Notes under the pieces: generated by a model
Seen by the model: the letters and a program-made list of their open reading frames with translations, nothing else
What the model was told of the DNA's origin: nothing
Database searches by the model: none
Position numbers and translations under genes: made by a program
Assembly: GCF_020880995.1 (NCBI RefSeq)
Contig: NZ_JAJISD010000007.1
Location: forward strand, 1 to 64,000
DNA: 64,000 bases
Reading direction: 5' to 3'
From: Reyranella aquatilis
Lineage (GTDB): Bacteria; Pseudomonadota; Alphaproteobacteria; Reyranellales; Reyranellaceae
In this document: in pieces, positions 17,354-26,279 of the stretch
How positions within the stretch are numbered: the first letter of the stretch is position 1
Layout: each line of letters begins with the position of its first letter

Positions 17354-17751
17354 GGCAGCACCTTCAGAATCAGCCGGCCTACCACGGTGCCCTCTTCGCC
17401 CTGGACCTTCGCGGCGAGAGATAATTGCCAAGCCCCCTCCATTTCCAGCTGGGTCGAGAAGCGGTAGACGCCAGCGTCCGCAGACGGCGCCGCGGCCAGC
17501 GACGCCCGCATGGTCGGCATGCCAGCCGGCGCCATATCGATTCGACTGGCGAAGATGACCGCATCGGGGACAGGCGCGCCGGTCGACTTCTTGACCAGCC
17601 GAACGCTCACTTCAGTCGCCTCGTTGTGGGGAAGTTGATCGTGAACGAGCTGAAACTCGTAGTCGCGCACGTCAGCCATAGCAGGCGCAATGAGCGAGAG
17701 AGGCACGGCGGCAAGAGCCGCGAAAGCGGCCAATCTGAGAGCACTAGTCAT
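17350..17751 (-). CDS. FixH/YtkA-like exported protein
   Basis: This 133-aa protein has a signal peptide (IAPAMA|DVRD). An Ig-like beta domain follows, with VSVRLVKKSTGAPVPDAVIF and GAWQLSLAAKVQGEEGTVVGRLILKV, a pattern shared by YtkA-like and FixH-family proteins often found with copper genes. It is likely periplasmic. Its stop overlaps the cusB start, tying it to the pump. Whether it binds copper or helps complex assembly is not shown by the sequence. Confidence 0.7.
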   Translation of the reverse strand: MTSALRLAAFAALAAVPLSLIAPAMADVRDYEFQLVHDQLPHNEATEVSVRLVKKSTGAPVPDAVIFASRIDMAPAGMPTMRASLAAAPSADAGVYRFSTQLEMEGAWQLSLAAKVQGEEGTVVGRLILKVLP

Positions 17752-17846
17752 GTTGCAACTCCGGAATCGCCGCCGCGGATCACCGCAGTGGCGCTGAAGC
17801 GAGACGCGGTGTCTTCACCGCGTGACGACCGGCGAGAAGCCGGGCT

Positions 17847-18215
17847 TCAGACGTGGGAGTTGGGAGGTCTCGGCGCCGGGAGATCTTCCCGGCCTGCCAA
17901 CGGGTGCATGGCCGGCGGGTGCGCTCGCGAGAACAACACATGCGATGCCGCCCGAAGCGCGGTCGCCGCCATATGCATCAGAGGCGTCGCGCACACTGCC
18001 ATCAACACGCAGGTCTTTGAACAGTCGCGCTCGGACGTCATCTCCGGACAGCAATGCATCTCGCCCATTTCGCTGACAACCTTCATCTCAACCGACGACG
18101 TGACTAAAGTCTGCGGATCGACCCCGGCCGCAGCGTCACGCGCGAATGGCGCGCCCAGCAACGCACACATGGCGACGGCCGAAAGGAAGCGAGCGAGGGC
18201 TCTGAAGGTAACCAC
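17847..18215 (-). CDS. Cys/Met/His-rich exported protein, unknown function
   Basis: This 122-aa protein starts at GTG 18215, with a signal peptide cleaved after about residue 30 (RDAAA). The mature part has a candidate metal-binding cluster (MGEMHCCPEM, DCSKTCVLMAVC) and a second hydrophobic Met-rich segment (PLMHMAATAL). It ends in a Pro/His-rich tail. The Cys-pair plus helix layout recalls DUF2946/CzcI-like small proteins that accompany efflux operons. It lies between the cytochrome c and FixH-like genes in the cus operon. No firm family. Confidence 0.55.
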   Translation of the reverse strand: MVTFRALARFLSAVAMCALLGAPFARDAAAGVDPQTLVTSSVEMKVVSEMGEMHCCPEMTSERDCSKTCVLMAVCATPLMHMAATALRAASHVLFSRAHPPAMHPLAGREDLPAPRPPNSHV

Positions 18216-18306
18216 GAGCCGACTCTAGCATCTGAAGATTGGCGGGAAAAAGCCCTTCTGCGCCGAAACATGAGGTTCAGCTCGGTTGCAGCGGGCCTGC
18301 CTCCGC

Positions 18307-18789
18307 TCAGCGGGTGACATTCAGGCGGTTTTGCCGCGCCCTGATGTCCGCCGGCCAAGTGCTCTTGATGTAGGCCAGGATTGCAGCGATCTCGCCAACC
18401 GTGAGTGCGTCGTGAAAGCCCGGCATGTCAGTCTGATACCCATCAGGATAGGCGGCGGGGCCAAGTTGGGTAACCCGTACGAGATAGTCATCGGGATGAT
18501 GCCAAGTGTGCCCGCTCGCGTCATGCGGAGGCGCCGGCAGCCGCCCACTAGGCAGGCGCCTTTGCCAATCCGGTTGGCCCTCGAGCGATACGCCATGGCA
18601 ACTCGCGCACGCTGTAGCGTAAAGCCGCTTGCCGAGCGCCACCTGGTTGGGATCGCCCGGGTCGATCCGGACAGGTCGCTCTCGGAGCAGCACCAAAGCA
18701 CTTGCCGTAAAGACGATGCCAAGCAGCGCAGCGACCACTCCAAGCCCGCGCCACCCGCGGCGCGATGTGACAAACAACCGCTTACCCAT
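18307..18789 (-). CDS. membrane-anchored class I cytochrome c
   Basis: This 160-aa protein has an N-terminal anchor (about 15-36), one CASCH haem site (about residue 62) and a Met ligand in QTDMPGF. It ends in the conserved IAAILAYIKSTWP helix of class I cytochromes. It sits inside the cus operon, overlapping the 97-aa gene by eight bases. It may carry electrons to or from the multicopper oxidase or cupredoxin, an inference from position. Close relatives: the intact copy at 63198-63683 and the decayed one at 7711-8105. Confidence 0.85.
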   Translation of the reverse strand: MGKRLFVTSRRGWRGLGVVAALLGIVFTASALVLLRERPVRIDPGDPNQVALGKRLYATACASCHGVSLEGQPDWQRRLPSGRLPAPPHDASGHTWHHPDDYLVRVTQLGPAAYPDGYQTDMPGFHDALTVGEIAAILAYIKSTWPADIRARQNRLNVTR

Positions 18790-19075
18790 CTACCGATCCT
18801 GCTGTGCCCGGTCCCTCCCGGTCCTGGCGTAGTGCCGGCTGCAGGCGACAATCGCCGTCCACGCACACGATGGTAAGGATCCGGCCGGACCCTCGGCACG
18901 AAACGTCGTAGGCGCTGACCAGCGGCGACAGCTCCGTCTGCCTGATGCTGCCAGCTACGCAGCCCTGCTTTACGAGAATCGCCTGCAACTCGCGGTCGTC
19001 GGCGATTGCCGACGACCCACCGATGCCGCCGAGAGCGGCCACGCAGGCGACGGCACCCGCCATCACCCGTTTCAT
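18782..19075 (-). CDS. exported 97-aa two-disulfide protein, unknown function
   Basis: A signal peptide (GGSSAIA|DDRE) precedes a short mature domain starting DDRELQAILVKQGCV. Four Cys are arranged in order (KQGC, VSC, IVC, GDC), suggesting two disulfides. The start ATG 19075 gives a standard signal peptide. The gene always precedes the cytochrome c here: the same pair recurs at 63198-63969, about 75% alike by eye. This constant pairing suggests a shared role, for example in electron transfer or haem/copper handling. No known family is recognised. Confidence 0.65.
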   Translation of the reverse strand: MKRVMAGAVACVAALGGIGGSSAIADDRELQAILVKQGCVAGSIRQTELSPLVSAYDVSCRGSGRILTIVCVDGDCRLQPALRQDREGPGTAGSVDG

Positions 19076-19085
19076 CCGGCCACCG

Positions 19086-19373
19086 TCAGTGTTTGCCGAT
19101 CTTGGTGACGGTGATGGCGCCATTCACCCGGGCCGCCTCGATCTCGATACGGTCGCCTTCCTTCACCTTGTCGAGCATCGCGGGGTCGGCGACGCGAAAG
19201 ACCATGGTCATGGCGTCCATATCGAGGTTCTTGATGGGGCCGTGCTTCAGCGTGACCTTACCTGCGCCCTTGTCCACCTTGACGACCTCAGCCTTCACCA
19301 TGTTGCCATCGGCCCATGCCGGAACCGAGAACAGGATCGCAGTCAGTACGATTGTGATGATATTCCTGAACAT
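19086..19373 (-). CDS. cusF: CusF-like periplasmic copper chaperone with altered site
   Basis: This 95-aa protein has a signal peptide (SVPAWA|DGN) and a CusF-type small beta-barrel. The expected His (LKHGPI) and the paired Met (DAMTM) are present. The Trp of the classic NWPEMTM motif is replaced by Met (LDMDAMTM). In E. coli CusF that Trp shields Cu(I) by a cation-pi contact, so this version could bind Cu(I)/Ag(I) with three Met plus His. It would hand metal to CusB. The 3' end of a second copy enters the window at 63980. Confidence 0.8.
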   Translation of the reverse strand: MFRNIITIVLTAILFSVPAWADGNMVKAEVVKVDKGAGKVTLKHGPIKNLDMDAMTMVFRVADPAMLDKVKEGDRIEIEAARVNGAITVTKIGKH

Positions 19374-19398
19374 CTGATGCTCCTTCAGTTGCGTTGGC

Positions 19399-19890
19399 TC
19401 ACTCGACGACGATGGTGCCGAACATGCCGGCCTGGCGGTGTCCGGGAATGAGGCAAGAGAAGTCGAAAGTGCCCGCCTTGGTAAACTGCCAGAGGATCTC
19501 CCCGGTCGCCTTGGGCTTCAAACGTTTCGCATTCGGATCGTCGTGCTCCATGTCCGGGTTTTTCTCCATGTCCTTCATGTGCTTCAGGTTCTCCTCGACC
19601 GTTCCGACGACGAACTCGTGGTCGATGGCGCCGTTGTTGCGAAGCTGGAAGCGGACTTGCTCCCCCTTCTTGAACTTGAGTTTGTCGGGCAGGAACAACA
19701 TCTTTCCATCGTCCTCGCGGAAGACGATCTGAACGATGCGCGCTGGCTTCTTAGGATCACCCGGCTTGCCGTAGGGCGTGTCATCCGCATGCGAATGTCC
19801 TTCGCCTGGCTTGTGTCCGGGCGCGGCGATGGCTGTTCCGGCGAGCAGGACTGCGGTGATCGAAGAAATGAAGAACGTCCGAGCTTTCAT
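19399..19890 (-). CDS. periplasmic cupredoxin (blue copper protein)
   Basis: This 163-aa protein has a signal peptide (GTAIA|APGH) and a His-rich start (GHKPGEGHSHAD). A plastocyanin-like fold follows with type 1 copper ligands: His in AIDHEFV, Cys in FDFSCLIPGH, the His of that same motif, and Met in RQAGMFG. A charged Met/His segment (HMKDMEKNPDMEHDD) is typical of the copper-resistance cupredoxin family. It may shuttle electrons or copper to the adjacent multicopper oxidase. ATG 19890 was chosen for the signal peptide; GGAGG lies just upstream. Confidence 0.87.
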   Translation of the reverse strand: MKARTFFISSITAVLLAGTAIAAPGHKPGEGHSHADDTPYGKPGDPKKPARIVQIVFREDDGKMLFLPDKLKFKKGEQVRFQLRNNGAIDHEFVVGTVEENLKHMKDMEKNPDMEHDDPNAKRLKPKATGEILWQFTKAGTFDFSCLIPGHRQAGMFGTIVVE

Positions 19891-19909
19891 ATTTGCCTCC
19901 TGAGCTGAA

Positions 19910-21301
19910 CTACTTGTGGGAGCCGTGTGAGGACGGCTTGATGACGCGCACCGGAGCGCTGCCGGGCTTCGCGACTGGCGTAGGCGTGACGGCACGAGTG
20001 GCTTCGGGTTTCGGCCCCTTCCATTCCCAGGCGACGGTGCCGGGCGGATTCTGGTACCAGCCAGGGTCCTTGTAGTCGCCCGATTGCAGGCCCTCGCGGA
20101 CCTTCACGACTGAGAACATGCCGCCCATCTCGACGGCGCCGAACTGCGCGAAGCCGGTCATCATCGGCAGCGTGTTGTCGGGGAGCTGCATCTCCATCTC
20201 GCCCATGTCGGCCATGCCGGCGCTCCCCATCGGCATGTAGTCCGGCACCAGCCGCTTCATCTGCTTGGCGAACTGCTTCTTGTCGACCCCGATGAAGGTG
20301 CGGAGGTCGTGCCCCATCGCATTCATCGTATGGTGCGACTTGTGACAGTGGATCGCCCAGTCGCCGGGATAGATCGCGTCGAACTCGTAGGCACGCATCG
20401 CGCCCACCGGGATGTCGATCGTGACCTCCGGCCAGCGCGCCTCGGGCCGCACCCAGCCGCCGTCCGTGCAGGTCACCTCGAAGTCATAGCCGTGCATGTG
20501 TATCGGATGGTTGGTCATGGTGAGATTGCCCACCCGCACGCGCACCTTGTCGCCCTTCGCCACGACCAGCGGGTCGATGCCCGGGAACACGCGGCTGTTC
20601 CAGGTCCACATGTTGAAGGCGGTCATCTCCGCGACCTTGGGTATGTAGTTGCCGGGGTCGATGTCATAGGACGCGAGAAGAAAGACAAAGTCGCGATCGA
20701 CGCGATGCAACTTCGGGTCGCGCGGATGAACGACGAAGAAGCCCATCATGCCCATCGCCATCTGCACCATTTCGTCGGCGTGAGGGTGGTACATGAAGGT
20801 CCCGCTCTTCTTGAGCTGGTATTCGTAGACGAAGGTCTGGCCCGGCTTGATATGCGGCTGGTTGAGACCACCGACACCATCCATGCCGGAAGGCAGAAGC
20901 TGTCCGTGCCAATGAATCGTCGTGTGCTCCGGCAACTTGTTGGTCACGAAGATCCGGACCTTGTCACCTTCGACCGCCTCGATCGTGGGACCTGGGCTCT
21001 GACCGTTGTAGCCCCACAGTCTGGCTATCATTCCCGGCGCCATCTCGCGCTCGACAGGCTCCGCGACGAGATGGAACTCTTTCCAGTCACCGTTCTGCCG
21101 CCATGGCAGCGTCCAGCCGTTCAGCGTGACGACGGGCTGATAGTCAGGACCGCTCGTGGGATAGAGGGGCGGCTGCATGGTGTTGGTCGTGGTGGTCGGC
21201 GCCTCGGGAATCGACTGTGCCTGGACGCGACCGCTGACCGCGGTGGCGCCGAGGAGTGCGAGCCCGGAGGCTCCCACGAGATCGCGTCGGGAGATGCTCA
21301 T
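19910..21301 (-). CDS. multicopper oxidase (second, CotA/bilirubin-oxidase-like)
   Basis: This 463-aa oxidase has a twin-arginine signal (SRRDLVGASG). Its motifs are HWHGQLLP, HPHADEM, HMHGYDF and HCHKSHHTMNAMG, supplying the trinuclear and type 1 sites. A Met-rich patch (MPMGSAGMADMGEMEM) lies near the C-terminus, and a His-containing tail (HGSHK) ends it. It is distinct from CopA: shorter and lacking the internal Met/His insert. It likely oxidises Cu(I) in the periplasm, with the neighbouring cupredoxin as partner. Confidence 0.9.
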   Translation of the reverse strand: MSISRRDLVGASGLALLGATAVSGRVQAQSIPEAPTTTTNTMQPPLYPTSGPDYQPVVTLNGWTLPWRQNGDWKEFHLVAEPVEREMAPGMIARLWGYNGQSPGPTIEAVEGDKVRIFVTNKLPEHTTIHWHGQLLPSGMDGVGGLNQPHIKPGQTFVYEYQLKKSGTFMYHPHADEMVQMAMGMMGFFVVHPRDPKLHRVDRDFVFLLASYDIDPGNYIPKVAEMTAFNMWTWNSRVFPGIDPLVVAKGDKVRVRVGNLTMTNHPIHMHGYDFEVTCTDGGWVRPEARWPEVTIDIPVGAMRAYEFDAIYPGDWAIHCHKSHHTMNAMGHDLRTFIGVDKKQFAKQMKRLVPDYMPMGSAGMADMGEMEMQLPDNTLPMMTGFAQFGAVEMGGMFSVVKVREGLQSGDYKDPGWYQNPPGTVAWEWKGPKPEATRAVTPTPVAKPGSAPVRVIKPSSHGSHK

Positions 21302-21315
21302 GTCGTTCTCCTTTC

Positions 21316-22752
21316 CTAGAGTCCGAGAGGGAGGGTTTCGGGTGGCGGGGTCGTGTTGATTACGCCCGACGGCGGAACGGTGCCGCCCACGATCAAGGCG
21401 GCCTGCAAATCGGCCACGGCCAGGTGGTAGTCACGCAAAGCATCGAGCGAGGCGATATTGGCGTTTATGCGCTCGCGTTCCTCGATCAGAACCTCGAAGA
21501 CGTCGACGAGCATTCCGTTGTAACGCAGCAGGACCTCGTTCGAGATCTGGCGGCGCAGCGGCAGTATCCGAGACTGGTAGAACCGGGCGATGTCATACGT
21601 CGCACGGTAGGTCGAGTAGGCGACCCGCGCTTCCGAGCGGGCGTTCACCGACCGCTCCACCAACCTGTTGACGGCACGCATGTAGATTTCTCGCGCAGTC
21701 ACGACGCGGGCTTCACCGGTGTCGAAGATCGGAATAGCGATGCCGAGCTCAAGTCCGTAGCGGTTCTTCGAGGTCTGCTCGCCAGCATCGTTTGTCTCGA
21801 CCTCATTGCGATAACCGAGACCGAGCTCGAGAAATGACAGGTAACGCGTGGCGTTCACGAAACTCGCCGATTTCGAGAGAGTCACGATCTCGTAGCGAAG
21901 GATGATGAGATCGACGCGCCGCTTCATCGCTTCGACTTCGACGTCCCCTAGCGCGTCGGCAGCCGCGGGAAGGGCGGGCAGTCGCGTGGGCAACTTGTAA
22001 CTGAGGTCGCTTCCCCACACGCCCAGCATGCGATTCAGTGCCTCGCGCGCGCTGGTGACGCTCAACCGCGCCTGAGCAACCTGGGCACTGAGGTCGGCAT
22101 AGAATGCGGCGACGCGCGCCTGGTCGAGCTTGTTGGCGGCGCCCGTCTCGCCGAGCTGCTTCATCATTTGTGCCGAAGCGTCCGCGGTTTGCCGGGCCTG
22201 TTCGAGCAGGGCGAGGCGCTGCTGGGCGGCGATTGCCTTGATGTAAGCCCGTCGCACGTCGACGGTCAGGCTGAGCGTAGTCGCAACCGCGCGATAGCGT
22301 GCCTCCTCGAACTCCCGCTTGGCGATCTCTGTCTTGCGCGGCAGGGTCGCGAAGGCCAGCAGATTACCGACGAGTTGGAAGCCGAACTCCACGAAGCCGC
22401 CCGTGCCGAAGGTGCGTCCAACCGTGATCGCCGGATTGGGCGGCAGGCTGGCCTGGATAAATTCTGCTTCGGAAATGCCAAGGTCGTTGTAGGCGGCTTG
22501 CAGTCCACGGTTGTTCAGGAGCGCCACTTGAACCGCTGAGTCCTCTGTCAGTGGTTCGGCCAACAAGGTCTGCACGCGCTCACGCGCGCGACGAACATCT
22601 TCAGGCGTCGAAAGCTTGACCGCGTCGCCCCCGATCTCCTTGCGTACGCCATCGGTGACCGGCGCCATGCCGCCGTCGCTAGTAAACTTCGCACAACCTG
22701 CCGCCAGCAAACCCAGGACGGCAACGGCGGCGGTTCTCGCAATGACGTTCAT
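21316..22752 (-). CDS. cusC: CusC/TolC-family outer-membrane channel
   Basis: This 478-aa lipoprotein (lipobox LLAAGC) has the two-repeat TolC layout. Each repeat ends in long helices, with VQVALLNNRGLQAAYNDLG in the first and the ELGIAIPIFDTGEAR strand in the second. With CusA and CusB it forms the export duct for Cu(I)/Ag(I). The start overlaps the stop of the small lipoprotein gene. The second copy at 61480-62928 shares these motifs and is also preceded by a small lipoprotein. Confidence 0.88.
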   Translation of the reverse strand: MNVIARTAAVAVLGLLAAGCAKFTSDGGMAPVTDGVRKEIGGDAVKLSTPEDVRRARERVQTLLAEPLTEDSAVQVALLNNRGLQAAYNDLGISEAEFIQASLPPNPAITVGRTFGTGGFVEFGFQLVGNLLAFATLPRKTEIAKREFEEARYRAVATTLSLTVDVRRAYIKAIAAQQRLALLEQARQTADASAQMMKQLGETGAANKLDQARVAAFYADLSAQVAQARLSVTSAREALNRMLGVWGSDLSYKLPTRLPALPAAADALGDVEVEAMKRRVDLIILRYEIVTLSKSASFVNATRYLSFLELGLGYRNEVETNDAGEQTSKNRYGLELGIAIPIFDTGEARVVTAREIYMRAVNRLVERSVNARSEARVAYSTYRATYDIARFYQSRILPLRRQISNEVLLRYNGMLVDVFEVLIEERERINANIASLDALRDYHLAVADLQAALIVGGTVPPSGVINTTPPPETLPLGL

Positions 22753-22973
22753 GGTGACCGCCCCGCGCCAGGCGCAACGCGATCATTGAGCTCACGCCAG
22801 GGCTTCAGGCCCACGGGAACATGGTTGACCGTGCCGGACATCGACGGCTGATAGGGCGTAGGAATGGTGGGCGCCTCGGGATTGGAGGCATCGGTGGGAG
22901 ACAGCTCGGGCAACGGCGGGGCAGCACAAGCGGCCGTTCCAAGCGCGAGCACGGCTGGAATCAGGAATTTCAT
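22749..22973 (-). CDS. 74-aa lipoprotein preceding TolC gene
   Basis: The lipobox ALGTAACA puts the lipidated Cys at residue 16. A Pro-rich mature chain follows, ending in a conserved-looking PYQPSMSGTVNH block. The 58-aa product at 61307-61483 has the same order with PYRPIMAGTVYH. Both genes overlap the start of a TolC gene by four bases. The shared Met, His and aromatic residues suggest a small outer-membrane accessory for the CusCBA pump. I know of no named family. Confidence 0.7.
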   Translation of the reverse strand: MKFLIPAVLALGTAACAAPPLPELSPTDASNPEAPTIPTPYQPSMSGTVNHVPVGLKPWRELNDRVAPGAGRSP

Positions 22974-23126
22974 GACGACGATCCAAACGGAATTGACGTA
23001 AACGTGACGGATCGAGCCCCGCCGCCGGTCGGCAGCGAGCTCTGGCGTTCGCGCAAGTCAGGTGTCTGGAGCTGTCGAGCCGGCTACGGGCTCACGACCG
23101 GACACGCGCCTGTGGCGCGAACGCGG

Positions 23127-23552
23127 TCAGACGAGTCTGGGGGGGCGTTCCGAACGATCGCCGGAGCGGCCCTCGAGCATGTCGCTCAGGCCGGGAACAG
23201 GCGCAGATGCCGCGAAAATACCGACCCAAAGGTCGAACGCTGATGCTGGCATTGACGCATGACAGGCAATGTTGCAGCAGTTTCCGGAATGCTTTGCGGG
23301 AGCCCCGGTCGGGCACGAGCCTTCATCATGGCCGGCGACGGCCTCGGTCTTCTCCTCGAAGCCAGCTGCACTGGCAGCGGGTCCTTCGCGGCGGACATCG
23401 GTCGTCGGCGCAACCGCTTCGGCTGCGGGTCGAGCGTCCGAGCCCACGTGACCACCATGAGCTGATGCAACGCCTGCGGTAAGCACCCATGCCGCAAGCG
23501 CAAGCAGTAGTGCCTGTGCGAACTTCCTCAGGTGTAGAGCGGCGATCATTGC
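23127..23552 (-). CDS. Cys/His-rich membrane-associated protein, unknown function
   Basis: This protein has about 141 aa (an upstream ATG at 23585 would add 11). A hydrophobic N-terminal segment ends ASAHGGH and could be a signal or anchor. A possible metal site follows, with SCPTGAPAKHSGNCCNIACH, then a second hydrophobic stretch (FDLWVGIFAASAP). This two-helix, Cys-cluster pattern resembles DUF2946-like proteins at the head of metal efflux operons. It is probably the first gene of the cus operon. Exact function unknown. Confidence 0.55.
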   Translation of the reverse strand, partial: AMIAALHLRKFAQALLLALAAWVLTAGVASAHGGHVGSDARPAAEAVAPTTDVRREGPAASAAGFEEKTEAVAGHDEGSCPTGAPAKHSGNCCNIACHASMPASAFDLWVGIFAASAPVPGLSDMLEGRSGDRSERPPRLV

Positions 23553-23602
23553 GACATAAATGAGCAGGAGCTGGCGGGTTGTCAATCGGCTGAATCGGAC
23601 GA

Positions 23603-23878
23603 TCAGCTGCGGCGGCTGTCGAGGACATCAAGGATCTCTTCGATCTTGGCCTTTCGGTCCTTCTCCGAACCGGCGTGAAATGCACGAGCGACGCAGTGTT
23701 CAAGGTGATCCCCGAGCGTTTCCTGCTCAACCTTGTTCAAGGCGGCGCGCACGGCGCGGATCTGGGTCAATACATCGATGCAGTAGCGCTCTTCCTCGAT
23801 CATGCGAGCGATCCCGCGGACCTGGCCTTCAATGCGGCCAAGGCGGGCTAGTTGTGACTTCTTCAATTTCTCATTCAT
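23603..23878 (-). CDS. csoR: CsoR-family copper-sensing repressor
   Basis: This 91-aa all-helical repressor starts at ATG 23878. It has the family signature [12 protein letters not shown] and the Cu(I) ligands expected for CsoR: Cys in RYCIDV, then His and Cys spaced by three in DHLEHC. This C-H-C set distinguishes it from RcnR and FrmR. Apo-CsoR binds DNA and releases it when Cu(I) binds. It is divergent from the copper ATPase gene across a 39-base gap that holds the operator at 23888-23906, so it likely controls both and itself. Confidence 0.92.
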   Translation of the reverse strand: MNEKLKKSQLARLGRIEGQVRGIARMIEEERYCIDVLTQIRAVRAALNKVEQETLGDHLEHCVARAFHAGSEKDRKAKIEEILDVLDSRRS

Positions 23879-23887
23879 GACTTGCAC

Positions 23888-23906
23888 TATACCCCCGTAC
23901 GGTATA
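23888..23906. promoter_or_regulatory. CsoR operator between csoR and copA
   Basis: The perfect inverted repeat TATACC-N7-GGTATA sits 12 bases before the ATPase start and 10 bases before the csoR start. It is the reference site for the similar sequences at 1660-1678 and 3027-3045. The gap is too short to hold two separate promoters without overlap. Confidence 0.75.
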
Positions 23907-23917
23907 TACGTCAAATT

Positions 23918-26269
23918 ATGAAACACGATTGCTGCAACGGCGGGACCACCCGCCACCAACACCATCACGTCAGCCAAGATATCGCGACGGATCCTGTCTG
24001 TGGCATGAAGTTGAAGATCGAGACGGCGAAGCACAAGACAGTGCACGATGGCCATGCTTATTATTTTTGCAATCCAAAGTGCCTTCAGAAGTTCACTGCA
24101 GAGCCGGCACGCTACCTGAAGCCTCAGCACCCGGCGCAGGCCGAGCCCGTTGAGCCCGGAACGATCTTCACCTGCCCGATGCACCCGGAGATCCGGCAGG
24201 TCGGGCCCGGCAGCTGCCCGATTTGCGGCATGGCCCTCGAACCTGCTGAGGTGTCACTTGATGATGGTCCCAACCACGAGCTGATTGACATGTCGCGACG
24301 GATGTGGGCCGGGCTGGTGCTGAGCCTGCCTGTGGTCGCGCTTGAGATGGGAGGACATCTCACCTCGCTGCACATGCTGCTGGGTCAGAAGTGGTCCAAC
24401 TGGATCCAGCTTGTGCTGGCGACGCCGGTCGTGCTGTGGGCCGGCTGGCCCTTCTTCGTCCGGGGCTGGCAGTCCCTCATCACCCGCAACCTCAACATGT
24501 TCACCCTGATCGCCATCGGCACCGGTGTGGCTTGGATCTACAGCGTTTTGGCGGTGCTCGCTCCGCAGGTCTTTCCTGCGGCGTTCCGCGGTTCGGACGG
24601 ATCGGTGGCTGTGTACTTCGAGGCCGCGGCCGTCATAACGGTCCTGGTCCTGCTGGGGCAGGTTCTCGAACTGAGGGCGCGTGCGCAAACTTCCGGCGCT
24701 ATAAGAGCCCTGCTAGACCTTGCTCCCAAGACGGCGCAACGCGTCAAAGAAGATGAGACCGATGAGACCGTGACGCTCGACTCGATCGTCGTCGGGAACC
24801 GCCTTCGCATTCGTCCAGGCGAGAAGATTCCGGTCGATGGCGAAGTCTTGATCGGCAGGTCGGCGATCGATGAGTCGATGGTGACCGGCGAATCGATGCC
24901 CGTCACCAAGGAAGTCGGCGCGAGCCTGATCGCCGGCACGCTCAATTCGACGGGCTCGCTTGTCATGAGGGCCGACAAGGTCGGTCGCGACACGATGCTG
25001 GCCCGCATCGTCCAGATGGTGGCTGAAGCGCAGCGAAGCCGTGCGCCGATTCAGCGGCTAGCCGACCGTGTTTCCGGCTATTTCGTACCCATAGTCATCG
25101 CCGTTTCGATCGCGGCCTTCGCCGCGTGGTCGATATTCGGACCAGAACCACGGTTCTCCTTCGGACTGGTGGCCGCCGTAGCCGTATTGATCATCGCCTG
25201 CCCTTGTGCCCTCGGCCTCGCCACTCCTATGTCAATCATGGTGGGCGTCGGTCGCGGGGCGCAGGCCGGCGTCCTCATCAAGAATGCCGAGGCACTTGAG
25301 CGGATGGAGCGCATCGACACGCTGGTCGTGGACAAGACGGGAACGTTGACCGAGGGCAAGCCGAAGGTCGTGGCGATCGTCCCGGCAAAGGACTTCGCGG
25401 AAGCGACCGTGCTGGGCCTGGCAGCGAGCGCCGAGAAAGCCAGTGAACATCCCCTCGCCCTGGCGATCGTGAACGAAGCTGCCGCCCGCAAGATTGCCTT
25501 GTCCGACGTGAGTGAGTTCGACTCGCCCACCGGCAAGGGAATTGCCGCTACGGTTGACGGTCGCAGGCTCGTGCTCGGCAATGCCAATTTCCTGAAGGAA
25601 CTCGGAGTCAATCCCGACAGCCTGCAGGCCGACGCTGAGCGCTTGCGACACGAGGGGGCGACGGCAATCTTCATGGCCATCGACGGCGCTCCGGCTGCGG
25701 TCTTCGCTATTGCCGACCCGGTCAAGGCCACGACGCCCGAGGCAATCCGTGCCCTAGCTGCGGAAAAGATACGAGTCGTCATGCTGACCGGAGACAATCG
25801 CACCACGGCGGAAGCCGTCGCGCGACGGCTCGGCATTGCCGAGGTAGAGGCAGATGTGCTTCCCGAGCAGAAGAGCGCCGTCATCGAGAAGTTGCGAACG
25901 CAAGGCCGCGTCGTCGCCATGGCCGGAGACGGTGTCAACGACGCACCCGCGCTGGCGGCCGCCGATGTCGGTATCGCGATGGGGACCGGCACTGACGTCG
26001 CGATCGAGAGTGCTGGCGTCACGCTGCTCAAAGGAGACCTGATGGGTATCGTGCGGGCTCGACGGCTCTCCGAAGCGACGATGCGCAACATTCGCCAGAA
26101 CCTTTTTTTCGCGTTCGTGTACAACGCCGCGGGCGTCCCGATCGCCGCAGGCGTGCTTTATCCCACTTTCGGCATCCTCCTGTCGCCCATCATCGCTGCG
26201 GCAGCAATGGCGCTGTCTTCGTTCAGCGTGATTGCCAATGCCCTGCGCCTGAGAGCCTTCCGGCTCTGA
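23918..26269 (+). CDS. copA: copper-translocating P1B-type ATPase
   Basis: This 783-aa ATPase starts at ATG 23918. The N-terminus has a His-rich stretch (RHQHHH) and a YHS domain ([12 protein letters not shown]). A heavy-metal-binding domain ([20 protein letters not shown]) takes the place of classic CxxC HMA domains. Core motifs: transport site [10 protein letters not shown], phosphorylation site [17 protein letters not shown], and hinge [11 protein letters not shown]. It pumps cytosolic Cu(I) to the periplasm. The operator of the divergent csoR gene lies just before it. A 10-base gap leads to the cyclase gene. Confidence 0.93.
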   Translation: MKHDCCNGGTTRHQHHHVSQDIATDPVCGMKLKIETAKHKTVHDGHAYYFCNPKCLQKFTAEPARYLKPQHPAQAEPVEPGTIFTCPMHPEIRQVGPGSCPICGMALEPAEVSLDDGPNHELIDMSRRMWAGLVLSLPVVALEMGGHLTSLHMLLGQKWSNWIQLVLATPVVLWAGWPFFVRGWQSLITRNLNMFTLIAIGTGVAWIYSVLAVLAPQVFPAAFRGSDGSVAVYFEAAAVITVLVLLGQVLELRARAQTSGAIRALLDLAPKTAQRVKEDETDETVTLDSIVVGNRLRIRPGEKIPVDGEVLIGRSAIDESMVTGESMPVTKEVGASLIAGTLNSTGSLVMRADKVGRDTMLARIVQMVAEAQRSRAPIQRLADRVSGYFVPIVIAVSIAAFAAWSIFGPEPRFSFGLVAAVAVLIIACPCALGLATPMSIMVGVGRGAQAGVLIKNAEALERMERIDTLVVDKTGTLTEGKPKVVAIVPAKDFAEATVLGLAASAEKASEHPLALAIVNEAAARKIALSDVSEFDSPTGKGIAATVDGRRLVLGNANFLKELGVNPDSLQADAERLRHEGATAIFMAIDGAPAAVFAIADPVKATTPEAIRALAAEKIRVVMLTGDNRTTAEAVARRLGIAEVEADVLPEQKSAVIEKLRTQGRVVAMAGDGVNDAPALAAADVGIAMGTGTDVAIESAGVTLLKGDLMGIVRARRLSEATMRNIRQNLFFAFVYNAAGVPIAAGVLYPTFGILLSPIIAAAAMALSSFSVIANALRLRAFRL

Positions 26270-26279
26270 CGGACAGAAA

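Noticed and set aside
20309..21319. 336-codon plus-strand frame opposite the multicopper oxidase
   Set aside because: The minus strand holds all copper-binding motifs of the oxidase; this frame is a His/Arg/Val-rich shadow.
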